Shown piece by piece: positions 18,835 through 28,161 of a DNA stretch of 64,000 nucleotides. Source of the stretch: Pseudovibrio ascidiaceicola (GTDB lineage: Bacteria; Pseudomonadota; Alphaproteobacteria; Rhizobiales; Stappiaceae); assembly GCF_900114245.1 (NCBI RefSeq), contig NZ_FOSK01000003.1, forward strand, positions 186,001-250,000, written 5' to 3'. The notes under the pieces were generated by a model. The model saw only the letters and a program-made list of their open reading frames with translations, made no database searches and was not told the origin of the DNA. The translations under genes were made by a program, and so were the position numbers. Position 1 is the first letter of the stretch, and each line of letters begins with the position of its first letter.

Positions 18835-19476
18835 CTACTTCAGCGCCTCAGCGACAGCACCGGTAAGACTGGTGGCGACTGGAGCGCCTGTGGCGACGAG
18901 GCGGTTGTGGGAGTACATGCCGGTTGAGACCAGAACTGCCGAAGCTCCCAGACCGTTAGCGGCATCAAAATCATCAATGCTGTCACCAATCACGCAAACA
19001 TTGGCAGGTTCTACACCCAGCTCGTCAAAATGCACTTTGAGTGCGTCGATCTTAAAATGCTTCTTCAAATCCCGCGCGCCGTCAACACGGGTAAAGCGCT
19101 CATAAATGCCATTGTGGCGCACAAGCGAGACCAATTCTTCATGGGGAGCCATGGACAAAATCGACTGGCTCTTTCCAGCTCCGCTTATGGTCTCAAGAGC
19201 GTGAAATGCATCAGGCGCCAGTGGCAAATCATACATCGCTGGCTCATAGACCTTACTGAAATCACTGTAAAAGCTGGCAAGCTCACTTTCAGTGGCATCA
19301 CGCCCTAACAGTGATTTGAGGTAGTCTGCGAATGGACGCGTATGGTGCTCACGAACATCATCAAAGGTCACGCCACTCAGCCCAGCCTTGGCAAAACAAT
19401 CAATGCCAAATTGCGCCGTGATTTCAAAGTCATCCAGCAGGGTACCATTCCAGTCCCAAACAATGTGTTTTATCAT
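18835..19476 (-). CDS. HAD family hydrolase, phosphoglycolate phosphatase-like
   Basis: 213 residues from ATG 19476. HAD motifs: I = DWNGTLLDD at residues 7-15, where DxNG replaces the common DxDG (the Asp acid/base of motif I becomes Asn); II = LSMAP region; III/IV = KKHFKID and CVIGDSIDDFDAA. Small hydrolases with the same motif I occur in the Gph-like group. An upstream in-frame start gives 10 more residues; the shorter form starts right at the motif. Substrate unknown. Confidence 0.82.
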   Translation of the reverse strand: MIKHIVWDWNGTLLDDFEITAQFGIDCFAKAGLSGVTFDDVREHHTRPFADYLKSLLGRDATESELASFYSDFSKVYEPAMYDLPLAPDAFHALETISGAGKSQSILSMAPHEELVSLVRHNGIYERFTRVDGARDLKKHFKIDALKVHFDELGVEPANVCVIGDSIDDFDAANGLGASAVLVSTGMYSHNRLVATGAPVATSLTGAVAEALK

Positions 19477-19661
19477 GAAACGCCAATCACCTACTACAAA
19501 TTCCACTATAGCGGATCAAATGCGACTGCTATCAGCACACACTCAGACCGTTGCAGAGGATTATACGATTTATCCAAATCAGGCCAGTGCGAAAGAACAC
19601 GGCTCATAACCAGTCAATCTGTAGGCGTCACCATTACGCGTTTCCCAAAAAACCTGGCGCA

Positions 19662-20147
19662 CTATTTTTCAAGGTGAGCTCTAAGGAACCAAGCCATTTT
19701 TTCGTGTTTGATGATGAGGTCTTCCATTAAACTAACACTTCCCACATCATGCTCGTATTCTTCAACATTGTCATGACTGGTTCGCAGCTCCCGAATAATG
19801 GTTTCATGATCATCCAACAAACCAGCAATCATACCCATTTCGTCTGGAAGAGCACCTTCGGAAGGCATTTCTTTAAGCCGTGTATGCTCATGGCAATCAT
19901 GCAGAGATCTCAAAGCTACGCAATCAAGCGCCCGGACACGCTCAGCAATATCATCAACAAAATCAACAAGCGCATGATACTGCTCATCCAACAGCTCATG
20001 CAGGCTAATGAAGTTGGGGCCTTTGAGATTCCAGTGACAGCTCCACGTTTTCATCAATAATACAAACTCATCAGCGAGCAGATTGTTCAGATGCTTCGCA
20101 GTCTGTTCTCGTGCCTGTTTTGAAAGTCCAATTGATGTTGGGGCCAT
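19662..20147 (-). CDS. dps: Dps family DNA-protection/ferritin-like protein
   Basis: 161 residues from ATG 20147, with GAGGAAAT upstream. Dps forms a 12-mer that oxidises and stores iron with hydrogen peroxide and protects DNA. All interface ferroxidase residues of E. coli Dps have counterparts with a constant offset: His38, His50, Asp54, Asp65 and Glu69. The basic N-terminal tail that binds DNA in E. coli is shorter here, so DNA binding may be weak. Its promoter lies in the 175 bases between it and uvrB; no OxyR or Fur box was clear. Confidence 0.95.
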   Translation of the reverse strand: MAPTSIGLSKQAREQTAKHLNNLLADEFVLLMKTWSCHWNLKGPNFISLHELLDEQYHALVDFVDDIAERVRALDCVALRSLHDCHEHTRLKEMPSEGALPDEMGMIAGLLDDHETIIRELRTSHDNVEEYEHDVGSVSLMEDLIIKHEKMAWFLRAHLEK

Positions 20148-20270
20148 GTTTATTTCCTCACAATTACATCGGCCTTTTTGAAAGGCGAGTGTAAGGTATG
20201 CGATGGCCTTTAGGTAACGTTTAGCTCTAACGCTAAAATCTTGCGTAGATTGGAGCAACACTGGCGATAC

Positions 20271-20308
20271 AAAACGAATGCTCGCCGAACCAAGGTTCAA
20301 CGAGCATC
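20271..20308 (-). terminator. Terminator downstream of uvrB
   Basis: On the minus strand ATGCTCG and CGAGCAT, with an inner GAACC/GGTTC pairing and a two-base mismatch, form a long stem 15 bases past the uvrB stop, followed by a short T-rich tail (TCGTTTTG). Confidence 0.65.
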
Positions 20309-20321
20309 AATTAAGCCTGCC

Positions 20322-23219
20322 CTAGTTCTTCTTGCGATAAGTCCGCGTGCCTGGGCGCCCGCCTGAACTGCGCCCTGAAGACGTCCGGCGTGGCTTCTTC
20401 TCGCCTGTGGCTCCAGCAGGCGTCGGCAGGTCCGTTCCCGGCCCCATCTCACCCAATCGTGGCTTATGCACTTTGCTGCCAGAATCGGCCTTATCAGCCT
20501 CCGCCTTGGGCAGGTTGCCAGAAGCACCGTACTTCTTCTTCCCACCAAAGCCGCCAGTCTGCTGTTCAACAGACGTTTGCCGTGCCATCGGATCATCAGC
20601 AACCGCGAGCTCTGTCTCCTGCAGACGTTTGATTTCATCACGTAAACGCGCCGCAATTTCAAAATCAAGATCAGCTGCTGCTTCGCGCATCTTCTTCTCA
20701 AGATCCTCAATATGACCTTTGAGGTTGTGACCAATCGTGGCCCCTTCCTCGGCAAAGCCGGCATCGACAGAAACATGATCCTGCTCGTAAACGCTTTCCA
20801 TGATGTCGCCGATGGAACGCTTCACGCTTTCCGGTGTAATGCCATGCTCTTCGTTATAGGCTTCCTGCTTGTCCCGGCGACGGTTGGTCTCCGCAATCGC
20901 CCGCTCCATGGAGCCGGTCATGCGGTCTGCATAAAGAATAACCTTGCCATCCACGTTACGCGCGGCACGGCCAATGGTCTGCACCAGCGACGTCTCAGAG
21001 CGCAAGAAGCCCTCCTTATCCGCATCCAGAATAGCCACCAACGCGCATTCGGGAATATCAAGCCCCTCACGCAACAGGTTAATCCCGATCAACACGTCAA
21101 ACGCGCCAAGGCGCAAATCACGAATGATCTCAATCCGCTCCAGCGTATCAATATCAGAGTGCATGTACCGTACCCGCACACCATTCTCGTGCAGATACTC
21201 GGTCAGATCCTCTGCCATACGCTTGGTCAGCGTTGTCACCAGCGTACGGAAGCCCTTGGCCGCCTTCTCACGCACCTCACCCAACAGATCGTCCACCTGC
21301 GTCTTCGCTGGTCGAATCTCGATATCTGGATCAGTAAGACCGGTCGGACGGATAACCTGCTCGGCAAACACACCGCCGCTCTCATCCATCTCCCAGTTGC
21401 CCGGTGTGGCTGACACAGCAACCGTCTGAGGCCGCATCGCGTCCCACTCTTCAAACCGCAAAGGCCGGTTATCCATGCAGGACGGCAGACGGAAGCCATA
21501 CTCCGCCAGCGTTGCTTTACGTCTAAAGTCACCTCGGTACATCGCGCCAATCTGCGGCACGGTTACATGGCTCTCATCAATAAACACAAGCGCATTGTCA
21601 GGCAGGTATTCAAACAGCGTTGGCGGCGGCTCACCCGGTGCACGCCCCGTCAGATAGCGGGAATAGTTCTCAATGCCCGCACAGGCACCCGTTGCCTCCA
21701 TCATCTCCAGATCAAACGTACACCGCTGATCCAGCCGCTGCGCTTCCAGCAAACGCCCATGATCATTCAGCTCTTGCAAACGCTGCTTCAGCTCTGTCTT
21801 GATGGACTTGATGGCTTGGTTCAGCGTCGGCTTCGGCGTCACATAGTGCGAGTTCGCGTAGATCTTCACCAACTGAAGCTCACCGGACTTTTTGCCCGTC
21901 AGCGGGTCAAACTCGGTGATGTTTTCAATCTCATCACCCCAGAGGGAAATGCGCCAGGCCCGATCCTCATAGTGCGCTGGGAACACTTCAATCGTATCCC
22001 CACGCACGCGGAACGTTCCTCGTTGGAAAGCCGCATCATTACGCTTGTAGTGCAGCGCTACCAAGTCCGCCAGCAACTGCCGCTGCTCAATCTTCTCGCC
22101 AACCTCCAGCTTAAAGGTCATGGCTGTATAAGTCTCAACCGATCCAATACCGTAGATACAGGAGACCGACGCCACGATGATCACATCATCGCGCTCCAAC
22201 AGCGAACGGGTTGCGGAGTGACGCATCCGGTCAATCTGCTCGTTGATTGAGCTTTCCTTCTCTATGAAGGTATCCGTCCGCGCCACATAGGCTTCGGGCT
22301 GGTAGTAATCATAGTAGGAAACAAAATACTCGACCGCATTGTTCGGGAAGAAGCTTTTGAACTCCCCGTACAGCTGTGCCGCCAACGTCTTGTTGGGCGC
22401 AAGGATCAGCGCCGGGCGCTGTGTCTGCGCAATCAACTGCGCCATGGTGAAGGTCTTACCAGAACCCGTAACACCCAGCAGAACCTGCGTATTATCGCCA
22501 TCCGCAAGACCTTCTTTCAGGTCCGCAATCGCTGTCGGCTGGTCCCCTTTGGGCTCAAATTCGGATTCCAGAACAATAGGAACCCCACCCTCGGACTTTG
22601 ACGGACGCTCCGGTCGGTGCGGAACCCAGGCATCCTCTCCAGATTCATCAGAACGGCCCTGCTCAATCAGCCGTGCCAGCGCCTGTACAGTCGCTGTCGC
22701 CCCGGTGATCGTATCTTCCTTAGCCTTCTTCTTCTTTTTCTTCGTCTCTTTGACGTGACTATCAAGAAGCTTCTCAGCATCTTCCAGCGAGATATCCAGC
22801 CCGGCTACCGGGTTCAGACCACCCTTGGCCCGCTCACGCGGATCACTCGTGGCACCCATAGACGTGCCCCGCGCAGACTTGGCAGGTGCTTTTTTCGCCT
22901 TGGCAGCAGGCTTTTTGGCCGCTGGCTTCGCTGCAGCTTTCTTCTTCGGAGCAGCCTTTTCTTCGTTCGGCTGCTCCGCTTCTTTGCGAGCTTTCAGCCC
23001 GGAAAGATCTTCATCAGCAATCTGATCTGCCCAGTCTGAAACAGAACCTGACAACGGACTGCCAGAAAGAGCAGGCTGCGGAGCTTCACCAAAGCCAGAG
23101 GTGGATCCCTCAGCTTCAGGCAATGAAGAAGAATTGGAAGATTTTGTAGGGCGCTTAGTCATGGGTGCACTATGCCGTGAGTCATTTGGAAAAGAAAGTA
23201 TGTTCTTAGTTCGTTCCAT
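20322..23219 (-). CDS. uvrB: Excinuclease ABC subunit B with long N-terminal extension
   Basis: 965 residues against roughly 670 in E. coli. UvrB verifies DNA damage in nucleotide excision repair. The canonical protein starts near residue 222 ([11 protein letters not shown]). Walker [11 protein letters not shown], the damage-probing hairpin [10 protein letters not shown], the FIDESHVT box, helicase motif VI (QTIGRAARN) and the C-terminal UVR domain that binds UvrC are all present. The extension is low-complexity: Ser/Pro-rich at first, then Lys/Ala-rich (about 88-120) and a run of lysines near 165. The C-terminal about 80 residues are also basic and Gly/Pro/Ser-rich. The start could be ATG 23219, GTG 23222 or ATG 23162. 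Confidence 0.96.
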   Translation of the reverse strand: MERTKNILSFPNDSRHSAPMTKRPTKSSNSSSLPEAEGSTSGFGEAPQPALSGSPLSGSVSDWADQIADEDLSGLKARKEAEQPNEEKAAPKKKAAAKPAAKKPAAKAKKAPAKSARGTSMGATSDPRERAKGGLNPVAGLDISLEDAEKLLDSHVKETKKKKKKAKEDTITGATATVQALARLIEQGRSDESGEDAWVPHRPERPSKSEGGVPIVLESEFEPKGDQPTAIADLKEGLADGDNTQVLLGVTGSGKTFTMAQLIAQTQRPALILAPNKTLAAQLYGEFKSFFPNNAVEYFVSYYDYYQPEAYVARTDTFIEKESSINEQIDRMRHSATRSLLERDDVIIVASVSCIYGIGSVETYTAMTFKLEVGEKIEQRQLLADLVALHYKRNDAAFQRGTFRVRGDTIEVFPAHYEDRAWRISLWGDEIENITEFDPLTGKKSGELQLVKIYANSHYVTPKPTLNQAIKSIKTELKQRLQELNDHGRLLEAQRLDQRCTFDLEMMEATGACAGIENYSRYLTGRAPGEPPPTLFEYLPDNALVFIDESHVTVPQIGAMYRGDFRRKATLAEYGFRLPSCMDNRPLRFEEWDAMRPQTVAVSATPGNWEMDESGGVFAEQVIRPTGLTDPDIEIRPAKTQVDDLLGEVREKAAKGFRTLVTTLTKRMAEDLTEYLHENGVRVRYMHSDIDTLERIEIIRDLRLGAFDVLIGINLLREGLDIPECALVAILDADKEGFLRSETSLVQTIGRAARNVDGKVILYADRMTGSMERAIAETNRRRDKQEAYNEEHGITPESVKRSIGDIMESVYEQDHVSVDAGFAEEGATIGHNLKGHIEDLEKKMREAAADLDFEIAARLRDEIKRLQETELAVADDPMARQTSVEQQTGGFGGKKKYGASGNLPKAEADKADSGSKVHKPRLGEMGPGTDLPTPAGATGEKKPRRTSSGRSSGGRPGTRTYRKKN

Positions 23220-23437
23220 CACTCTCGTGTAATCATCCTCTTAATTTCTCAGCAAAGATTTGAAAGAACCCGTTGCCCTCTCTTAACCAGACTGACTGCA
23301 TTGAATTGAGTGATGCCTGAGGTTGCCGCAGACTGCACCACAACAGCCAGAGCGTGTTCCATTCAATGAAACCAACCGCAAAATCGCTCTCACACCAGCT
23401 TGACGCTCATCTCTCATACCGAGCAGGAATAATAAGA

Positions 23438-23923
23438 ATGACAAAGCTACATTTCGGACTTGGTACAATCGCCCTCATTGCCACGTCCCTCTTCCTCACC
23501 ACAGCACCCCAGGCCGCGCCTTCCAAAAACGTCAGCGGCGAAGTCCTCGTCCCGCTCAATTTCATCATTGGCCTAAAGGAAGACGGCTCATCAGACCCAG
23601 CTGTGACAGAAGCCTGCGAGAAAAAGTACGAGTTCGGCATGGGTAAGGAAGTTTTCGTCGAATATCAGATCAGCCCAACCCAAAACAGAGCTGTGGCACT
23701 GGTGGAAAGCACTGAAGTCAGGCTCACCCCTCTCGGCATACCGGAAACCTATTCCTTCACCTCAGACAAGATGCCAGATATCTTGAAAAGCAAAGGGTTT
23801 CTAAGGGTCATCTTTACAATGGAAGACGACTTCGACGATGAAGTGGTGCACATCATTGCAGCTGGAGACCAACCAACAGACAAATGCTTTTTGAGCACTG
23901 AAGCCTTTAAGCTGAGACAGTAA
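23438..23923 (+). CDS. Secreted protein of unknown family, paralogue 1
   Basis: 161 residues from ATG 23438, with GCAGGAAT upstream. Signal peptide (MTKLHFGLGTIALIATSLFL, cleavage near APQAA). The mature part contains a cysteine near residue 59 (TEACEKKY) and one near the end (DKCFLS), likely a disulfide. It is related to the next gene: both share a Cys-x5-6-Phe/Tyr opening, a VFVEYQI/VFVDYEI strand, a Y-x-F-x-S-x-K-x-PD block and a closing Cys-x-Leu. No known domain recognised. The 5-base gap to the next gene implies one mRNA. Confidence 0.7.
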   Translation: MTKLHFGLGTIALIATSLFLTTAPQAAPSKNVSGEVLVPLNFIIGLKEDGSSDPAVTEACEKKYEFGMGKEVFVEYQISPTQNRAVALVESTEVRLTPLGIPETYSFTSDKMPDILKSKGFLRVIFTMEDDFDDEVVHIIAAGDQPTDKCFLSTEAFKLRQ

Positions 23924-23928
23924 GGCAA

Positions 23929-24465
23929 ATGCCTCGCCGAGCAGTTGCCCGTCAAAACAGACCATTTTGTGCAAAAGCGACAGTGCTGTGCATTGCTGCC
24001 ACAGTCCATTTGAGCTCAATCGGACACGCAAACGCACGACTGGTCACAGAAGAACTCATGTTGCCCATTGCACATTTTGGAACAGCAGTGAGCACCGGCT
24101 CTGCCTCCTCAACCATGACCGACCATTGTCAGGAAATCTATGATGAGTTTCGTGGAACGGCGGTGTTCGTCGACTATGAAATCGACACCAGCTCAACCTA
24201 TGCCTTTGCTGAAATCGCTGTCGCCGGTGAGGTCATCAAAATGACGGCACACCCAATCAAAGCTCACTACAAGTTCTTCAGCAACAAACTGCCCGACCAT
24301 CTTTCAAGTCTCGGCGCACAAGCAGTGATCTTCCGGATCAACAATAAGTTCAAACAACCATCCGTCGAAATCCGCTTCAGCCACAACAACCGCTACGAAT
24401 GCCACCTCATCGCCTCAACCCCAAAAATAAAAAAGGGCCAGAGATCACCATCCCCGGCCCCATAA
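23929..24465 (+). CDS. Secreted protein of unknown family, paralogue 2
   Basis: 178 residues. The N-terminus has a hydrophobic segment (about residues 15-35, ATVLCIAATVHLSSIGHANA) consistent with a signal peptide after a long basic head; an internal start may be used. The body aligns end to end with the preceding protein (see its shared motifs), with cysteines in DHCQEIYDEF and YECHLI. The last 12 residues (after STP) are encoded by DNA that forms the terminator hairpin of the converging FadL gene and look non-homologous. A tandem duplication of an uncharacterised secreted family. Confidence 0.65.
   Translation: MPRRAVARQNRPFCAKATVLCIAATVHLSSIGHANARLVTEELMLPIAHFGTAVSTGSASSTMTDHCQEIYDEFRGTAVFVDYEIDTSSTYAFAEIAVAGEVIKMTAHPIKAHYKFFSNKLPDHLSSLGAQAVIFRINNKFKQPSVEIRFSHNNRYECHLIASTPKIKKGQRSPSPAP
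24423..24460 (-). terminator. Terminator of the first FadL-like gene
   Basis: On the minus strand GGGCC (24456-24460) pairs with GGCCC (24435-24439) over a 16-base loop and is followed by TTTTTTATTTTTGG. It lies 25 bases past the porin stop and inside the 3' end of the converging coding sequence. Confidence 0.6.
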
Positions 24466-24484
24466 TTCTCAAAAATACAAAAGC

Positions 24485-25741
24485 TTAGAACGCTACGCGG
24501 ATCTTGGAAGAAACCGCGAAGTTCCAGGAGGAGTCGTACTCGTATTCAGCATTAACTTCTGAAGGCGTACCAGCTGTTGTTCTGGTGATGTCGTAAGAGC
24601 CTTCACCAGCAGTTTTGTAAATTGCCTTACCACCAAGAGTGAACTTGAGGTTCTCTGTCAAATCGTAAGAACCACCAAGACCTACTGCATAGTAGTCAGA
24701 GTAAGGACCGCCAATACCTTTGTCCCAAGTCAGGTTACCACCCACACTTAGTTTTTCGGTAAGCTGGTGACCAACACCGGCCTCAACAATCCAACCATCT
24801 TTATAATTCAAAGAACGGACTAGATTGGAAGGAGCTCTTGGATCTGCACTATCCAGATTAACTGCCAGTTCGTTCAACACGCTCCAATCAGTCCACTTAA
24901 CACCGAGAGAGACAAGCCAACCTGGAGCTACACCAGTCTGAATTTTTGCTTCAATGGATTGCGGGAGCGTTGCGCTAGCAGCTGCCTCAGCATTGACCGG
25001 CCCACCGGCAGCAGCCGGAAGAGCAACAACAAAATCGCCATTGAGGTCCAAATCAATCTCGGACTCATAGGACACTAATGCGCGAAGAGCAATCTCTGGC
25101 ACCTCAAATGCCGCACCCAAACGGAAACCATACTCACGTTCAGTTTCAACGTTCACAGCAACACCTGCTGCACCAAATGGCGGAGGCGTTAAAGGTGGGA
25201 CGATCAGAGTGTTAGATAGCTGTTCATAATCAACAGTCACAGAACGAACACCGCCGAAAACGCGAACAAACTTACCCTCAGAAACTTCGTGCTTGTAGCT
25301 CAACATCGCATCAATACCGAGAGCATCGGCATTAGTTTCACCGATAGCGTATTGACCACTCCAATCAAAGCCCGGCTGCTCGCTAATCACATATGGCTGA
25401 TTGATGCGTGCGAAAAGATCAAGGTTATCGGTAAGCCCAAACTTTACAGAACCAGAGTTAAACCAGACATTTGGCGCAATATCATCAGCGCTATCATCAC
25501 CTGGATTTGCAGCAATACCCACAATTGGCGAACCATTCACTGTTGTATTTGCATTTTTAAAGTCAACATTGCGAAGCGCTACTGTTGACTGAGCCTCAAA
25601 CGCGAAGCGCTCTTTTGCAAACAGTAGATCGTAGTCTGCGATACCTTCAGTCGACCAGCCGCCAGCGAATGCAGCAGCAGGAATCATGGATACCGCGCAG
25701 CCCAGAACAGTTGTCTGAGCCAATGTCTTGAGAACACGCAT
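24485..25741 (-). CDS. FadL/OmpP1/TodX-type outer-membrane transporter, copy 1
   Basis: 418 residues with a signal peptide (cleavage after AAAFA, about 26). FadL-like 14-strand barrels take up long-chain fatty acids or other hydrophobic compounds across the outer membrane. Typical features: many amphipathic strands, the strongly conserved LPQSIEAKIQTGVAPGW block with KWTDWS after it, GGNLTWDKG, and a terminal phenylalanine (KIRVAF). It shares this architecture with the gene at 26356, a tandem paralogue. Confidence 0.9.
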   Translation of the reverse strand: MRVLKTLAQTTVLGCAVSMIPAAAFAGGWSTEGIADYDLLFAKERFAFEAQSTVALRNVDFKNANTTVNGSPIVGIAANPGDDSADDIAPNVWFNSGSVKFGLTDNLDLFARINQPYVISEQPGFDWSGQYAIGETNADALGIDAMLSYKHEVSEGKFVRVFGGVRSVTVDYEQLSNTLIVPPLTPPPFGAAGVAVNVETEREYGFRLGAAFEVPEIALRALVSYESEIDLDLNGDFVVALPAAAGGPVNAEAAASATLPQSIEAKIQTGVAPGWLVSLGVKWTDWSVLNELAVNLDSADPRAPSNLVRSLNYKDGWIVEAGVGHQLTEKLSVGGNLTWDKGIGGPYSDYYAVGLGGSYDLTENLKFTLGGKAIYKTAGEGSYDITRTTAGTPSEVNAEYEYDSSWNFAVSSKIRVAF

Positions 25742-26355
25742 GCCCTCTCCCCCTTATGTTTCCCCGTACACAGTGTTTAAAACACCGATTTTAGGTTCAT
25801 TCAGTTGGGAGCACTTGCTTAAGATACGGAAATTGCAACGCGTTTCGCCCCAATGCGACACACATGCTATCCGCACTTAACGAGCATCAACGTGTCTCGC
25901 GCCAGTGCATTCCCACCAATTTGCAGAGCAAACTGATATAGTTCTGACTGCATGCATAGCGCATTGAGAGAAATAATCACCCCTCCCATAGTATAAATAC
26001 TACACCATTTCGTTTGGGTAAGCTTTTCTAGACTTTAATATAACCTAAGGTAAATTAGGATGTTATATTTACTAATCTCAAACAAAGATCAGTTAATCGT
26101 AAAGAGCGACCAAGCATTAGACGATAGTCAAACTTACCTATACGTAAGTTACTTAAGAGTTTTGGGATAGGTTTTCCAACAATCCAACATGCTCATTTCT
26201 CCACAAAACTGTTGCACAAACAGCACAAATTGAGCCGCGCCTTGCACAAATCACCCACAGTGAGGGTTTCCCCTCAAATCGCGGCACGAGCCTCCAAAAC
26301 AAAAAAACCGGAGACAATGCCTCCGGCTTTCTGAAAGTTCAAATATAAGCAGATA
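25742..26355. other. Intergenic region between the two FadL-like genes
   Basis: About 610 bases with an A/T-rich centre. Two dyads stand out: AACTTAC-CTATAC-GTAAGTT (26131-26150, perfect 7-bp arms) and CCTAA-N6-TTAGG (26044-26059). Both look like operators, but they lie 300-400 bases upstream of the copy 1 start. No open frame recognised. The right end holds the terminator of copy 2. Confidence 0.45.
26300..26330 (-). terminator. Terminator of the second FadL-like gene
   Basis: On the minus strand CCGGAG and CTCCGG form a stem over a 7-base loop, followed by seven T, 26 bases after the stop codon. Confidence 0.85.
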
Positions 26356-27522
26356 TCAAAATGCTAAACGTACCTTAGTATTCACCGCAAAGGCCCAAGA
26401 ACTGTCATAATCGTATTCACTAACAGTACCAGAAGCTGTGTTGTTCGCATCTCCAGTCCCACTCGTCTTGTAGATTGCAGCGGTTCCCAGAGTGAACTTC
26501 ACATGTTTGTTGGCCGCATACGACCCGCCCAGACCAAGCGTATAGGTATCAGAATAACTGCCTCCGACCCCACGGTCCCATTGCAAGGAACTACCAACAC
26601 TCAACTGCTCGGTCAAAGCATGTCCAATGCCAGCTTTCACAGTCCAACCGTCCTTAAAATTGAGTTTACGATGCACTGTTTCTCCAACAGACGTACCTGT
26701 AGCAGGATGAGCACTGTCTACAGAGAGTACATCAATAACCGACCAATCAACCCACTTCACTCCGGCGCTAACCAACCACCCTGGAGCTATACCTGACTGC
26801 ACATTTAACTCGACAGATTGTGGCAGTGTCAGAGATGCGACGCTATCATAGACCTTGCTCCCACCAACGGAGGTATCTCCATCAAGCTTCGATTCAATCT
26901 GTGAATCGTAGATCAAGCTGGCTCGCATCGCATAAGCGGGAATCTCGTAAGCAACACCAACACGCCAGCCATAATCCAATCCATCAGCAGTCAGATCCAC
27001 TTCAGCAGGTGCGCCGGACGAATGGGCGCCCTTAGAATAGTAACTCAGATGCTGAGCCTTTGCCCCTGCGATCGCACGAATGAACCGTCCCTCACCGACC
27101 TGAAACTTGTAAGAACATGTAGCATCAAAAGCAAACGCCTTCGCCTGCGTTTCATAACCAGAAAAGCGCCCCCTCCAATTAGGATCCATATCCTCCTCAA
27201 TCGAAAGTGGGTTATTAAAGCGCGCTAAACAGTCAGCACTATCGGTAATGGCAAACTTCATTGCACCTTGATAATTCCAGATATTTGGAGTCGCACGCGT
27301 CTTAACCGGACCATCTGGAGCAGTTGCATTCGTGCTCACATAGTCAACGTTACGATCAACATAAGTCACGGAACCTTCAACCACAAAATCTTCAGGCGCA
27401 AAAAGCAGCTCAGACGAGCCGATGCCAAGCGTATCCCATGCCCCCGCTAAGGCGATACTTGATCCGGCCAGCACGAAGCAGCCTGCTGCAAGGCCACGGC
27501 CTGCGTTCTTCAAAACCCGCAT
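26356..27522 (-). CDS. FadL/OmpP1/TodX-type outer-membrane transporter, copy 2
   Basis: 388 residues with a signal peptide (cleavage after IALA, about 26). Same blocks as copy 1: LPQSVELNVQSGIAPGW, KWVDWSVI, GSSLQWDRGVGGSYSD and the terminal KVRLAF. It is 30 residues shorter, mostly in external loops. One cysteine pair (ADCLARF and DATCSYKF) is absent from copy 1. Head-to-tail arrangement with a separate terminator for each copy and a 600-base gap suggests independent regulation and probably different ligands. Confidence 0.9.
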   Translation of the reverse strand: MRVLKNAGRGLAAGCFVLAGSSIALAGAWDTLGIGSSELLFAPEDFVVEGSVTYVDRNVDYVSTNATAPDGPVKTRATPNIWNYQGAMKFAITDSADCLARFNNPLSIEEDMDPNWRGRFSGYETQAKAFAFDATCSYKFQVGEGRFIRAIAGAKAQHLSYYSKGAHSSGAPAEVDLTADGLDYGWRVGVAYEIPAYAMRASLIYDSQIESKLDGDTSVGGSKVYDSVASLTLPQSVELNVQSGIAPGWLVSAGVKWVDWSVIDVLSVDSAHPATGTSVGETVHRKLNFKDGWTVKAGIGHALTEQLSVGSSLQWDRGVGGSYSDTYTLGLGGSYAANKHVKFTLGTAAIYKTSGTGDANNTASGTVSEYDYDSSWAFAVNTKVRLAF

Positions 27523-28161
27523 TCTCTTCCCCCATACTCGTGAGCTTCTGGTAATTCCCCAAAACCGAGCTCACTCCTGAAGGGATGCGAAGATATGTCG
27601 TGAAAGAAGAGCCCACCTCTTAGAGGTGATGCTATGTTTAAAACATTATTTGAGCATAGATTGCGACTATACTTCCCCCACAAGTACGAAAATCTCAACA
27701 TCACTTCATAATAACTGCGTATATTTACCGAGTGATATATTATCCGTACATTTATCGTGGTCAATACCATCTATCTGTAGTTTTGAGTGTTTTTCTTCTG
27801 AATCTAACTTTATGTTAGCTGCACAATTGAGCAAACTATGACTTACTCATAGAAACGATATCTCAACCTGGATCTTGAAAAACTCATTCAATTCCAAAGC
27901 TTACGTTTAGGTAACAATGTAAAAGGAGGTATCTTTTAGGAACAGAAGACCTCAGGAATGCCTCCCTGAGATTTCAGCTACCAGAAAATGTATATTTTTT
28001 CAGAGGAGCAGGTGCGCAACAGAATAGTTACTGCTCAACACTCCGAAATTACAGAGAGCTTTGCCTGACTGATTCACAAACAGATCAGTCCAATCAGCTA
28101 CGCACGGGCATATCCACCTGGAGGCTAGGGGACAAATCTTACCGCAAAGGGAACATCGAAC
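27523..28161. other. Intergenic stretch between FadL copy 2 and the DUF1624 gene
   Basis: About 640 A/T-rich bases; the left part holds the promoter and leader of the FadL gene. A small hairpin (CTCAGG / CCCTGAG, about 27951-27969) follows an AAAGGAGG that is not linked to any useful frame. Nothing else recognised. Confidence 0.4.
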
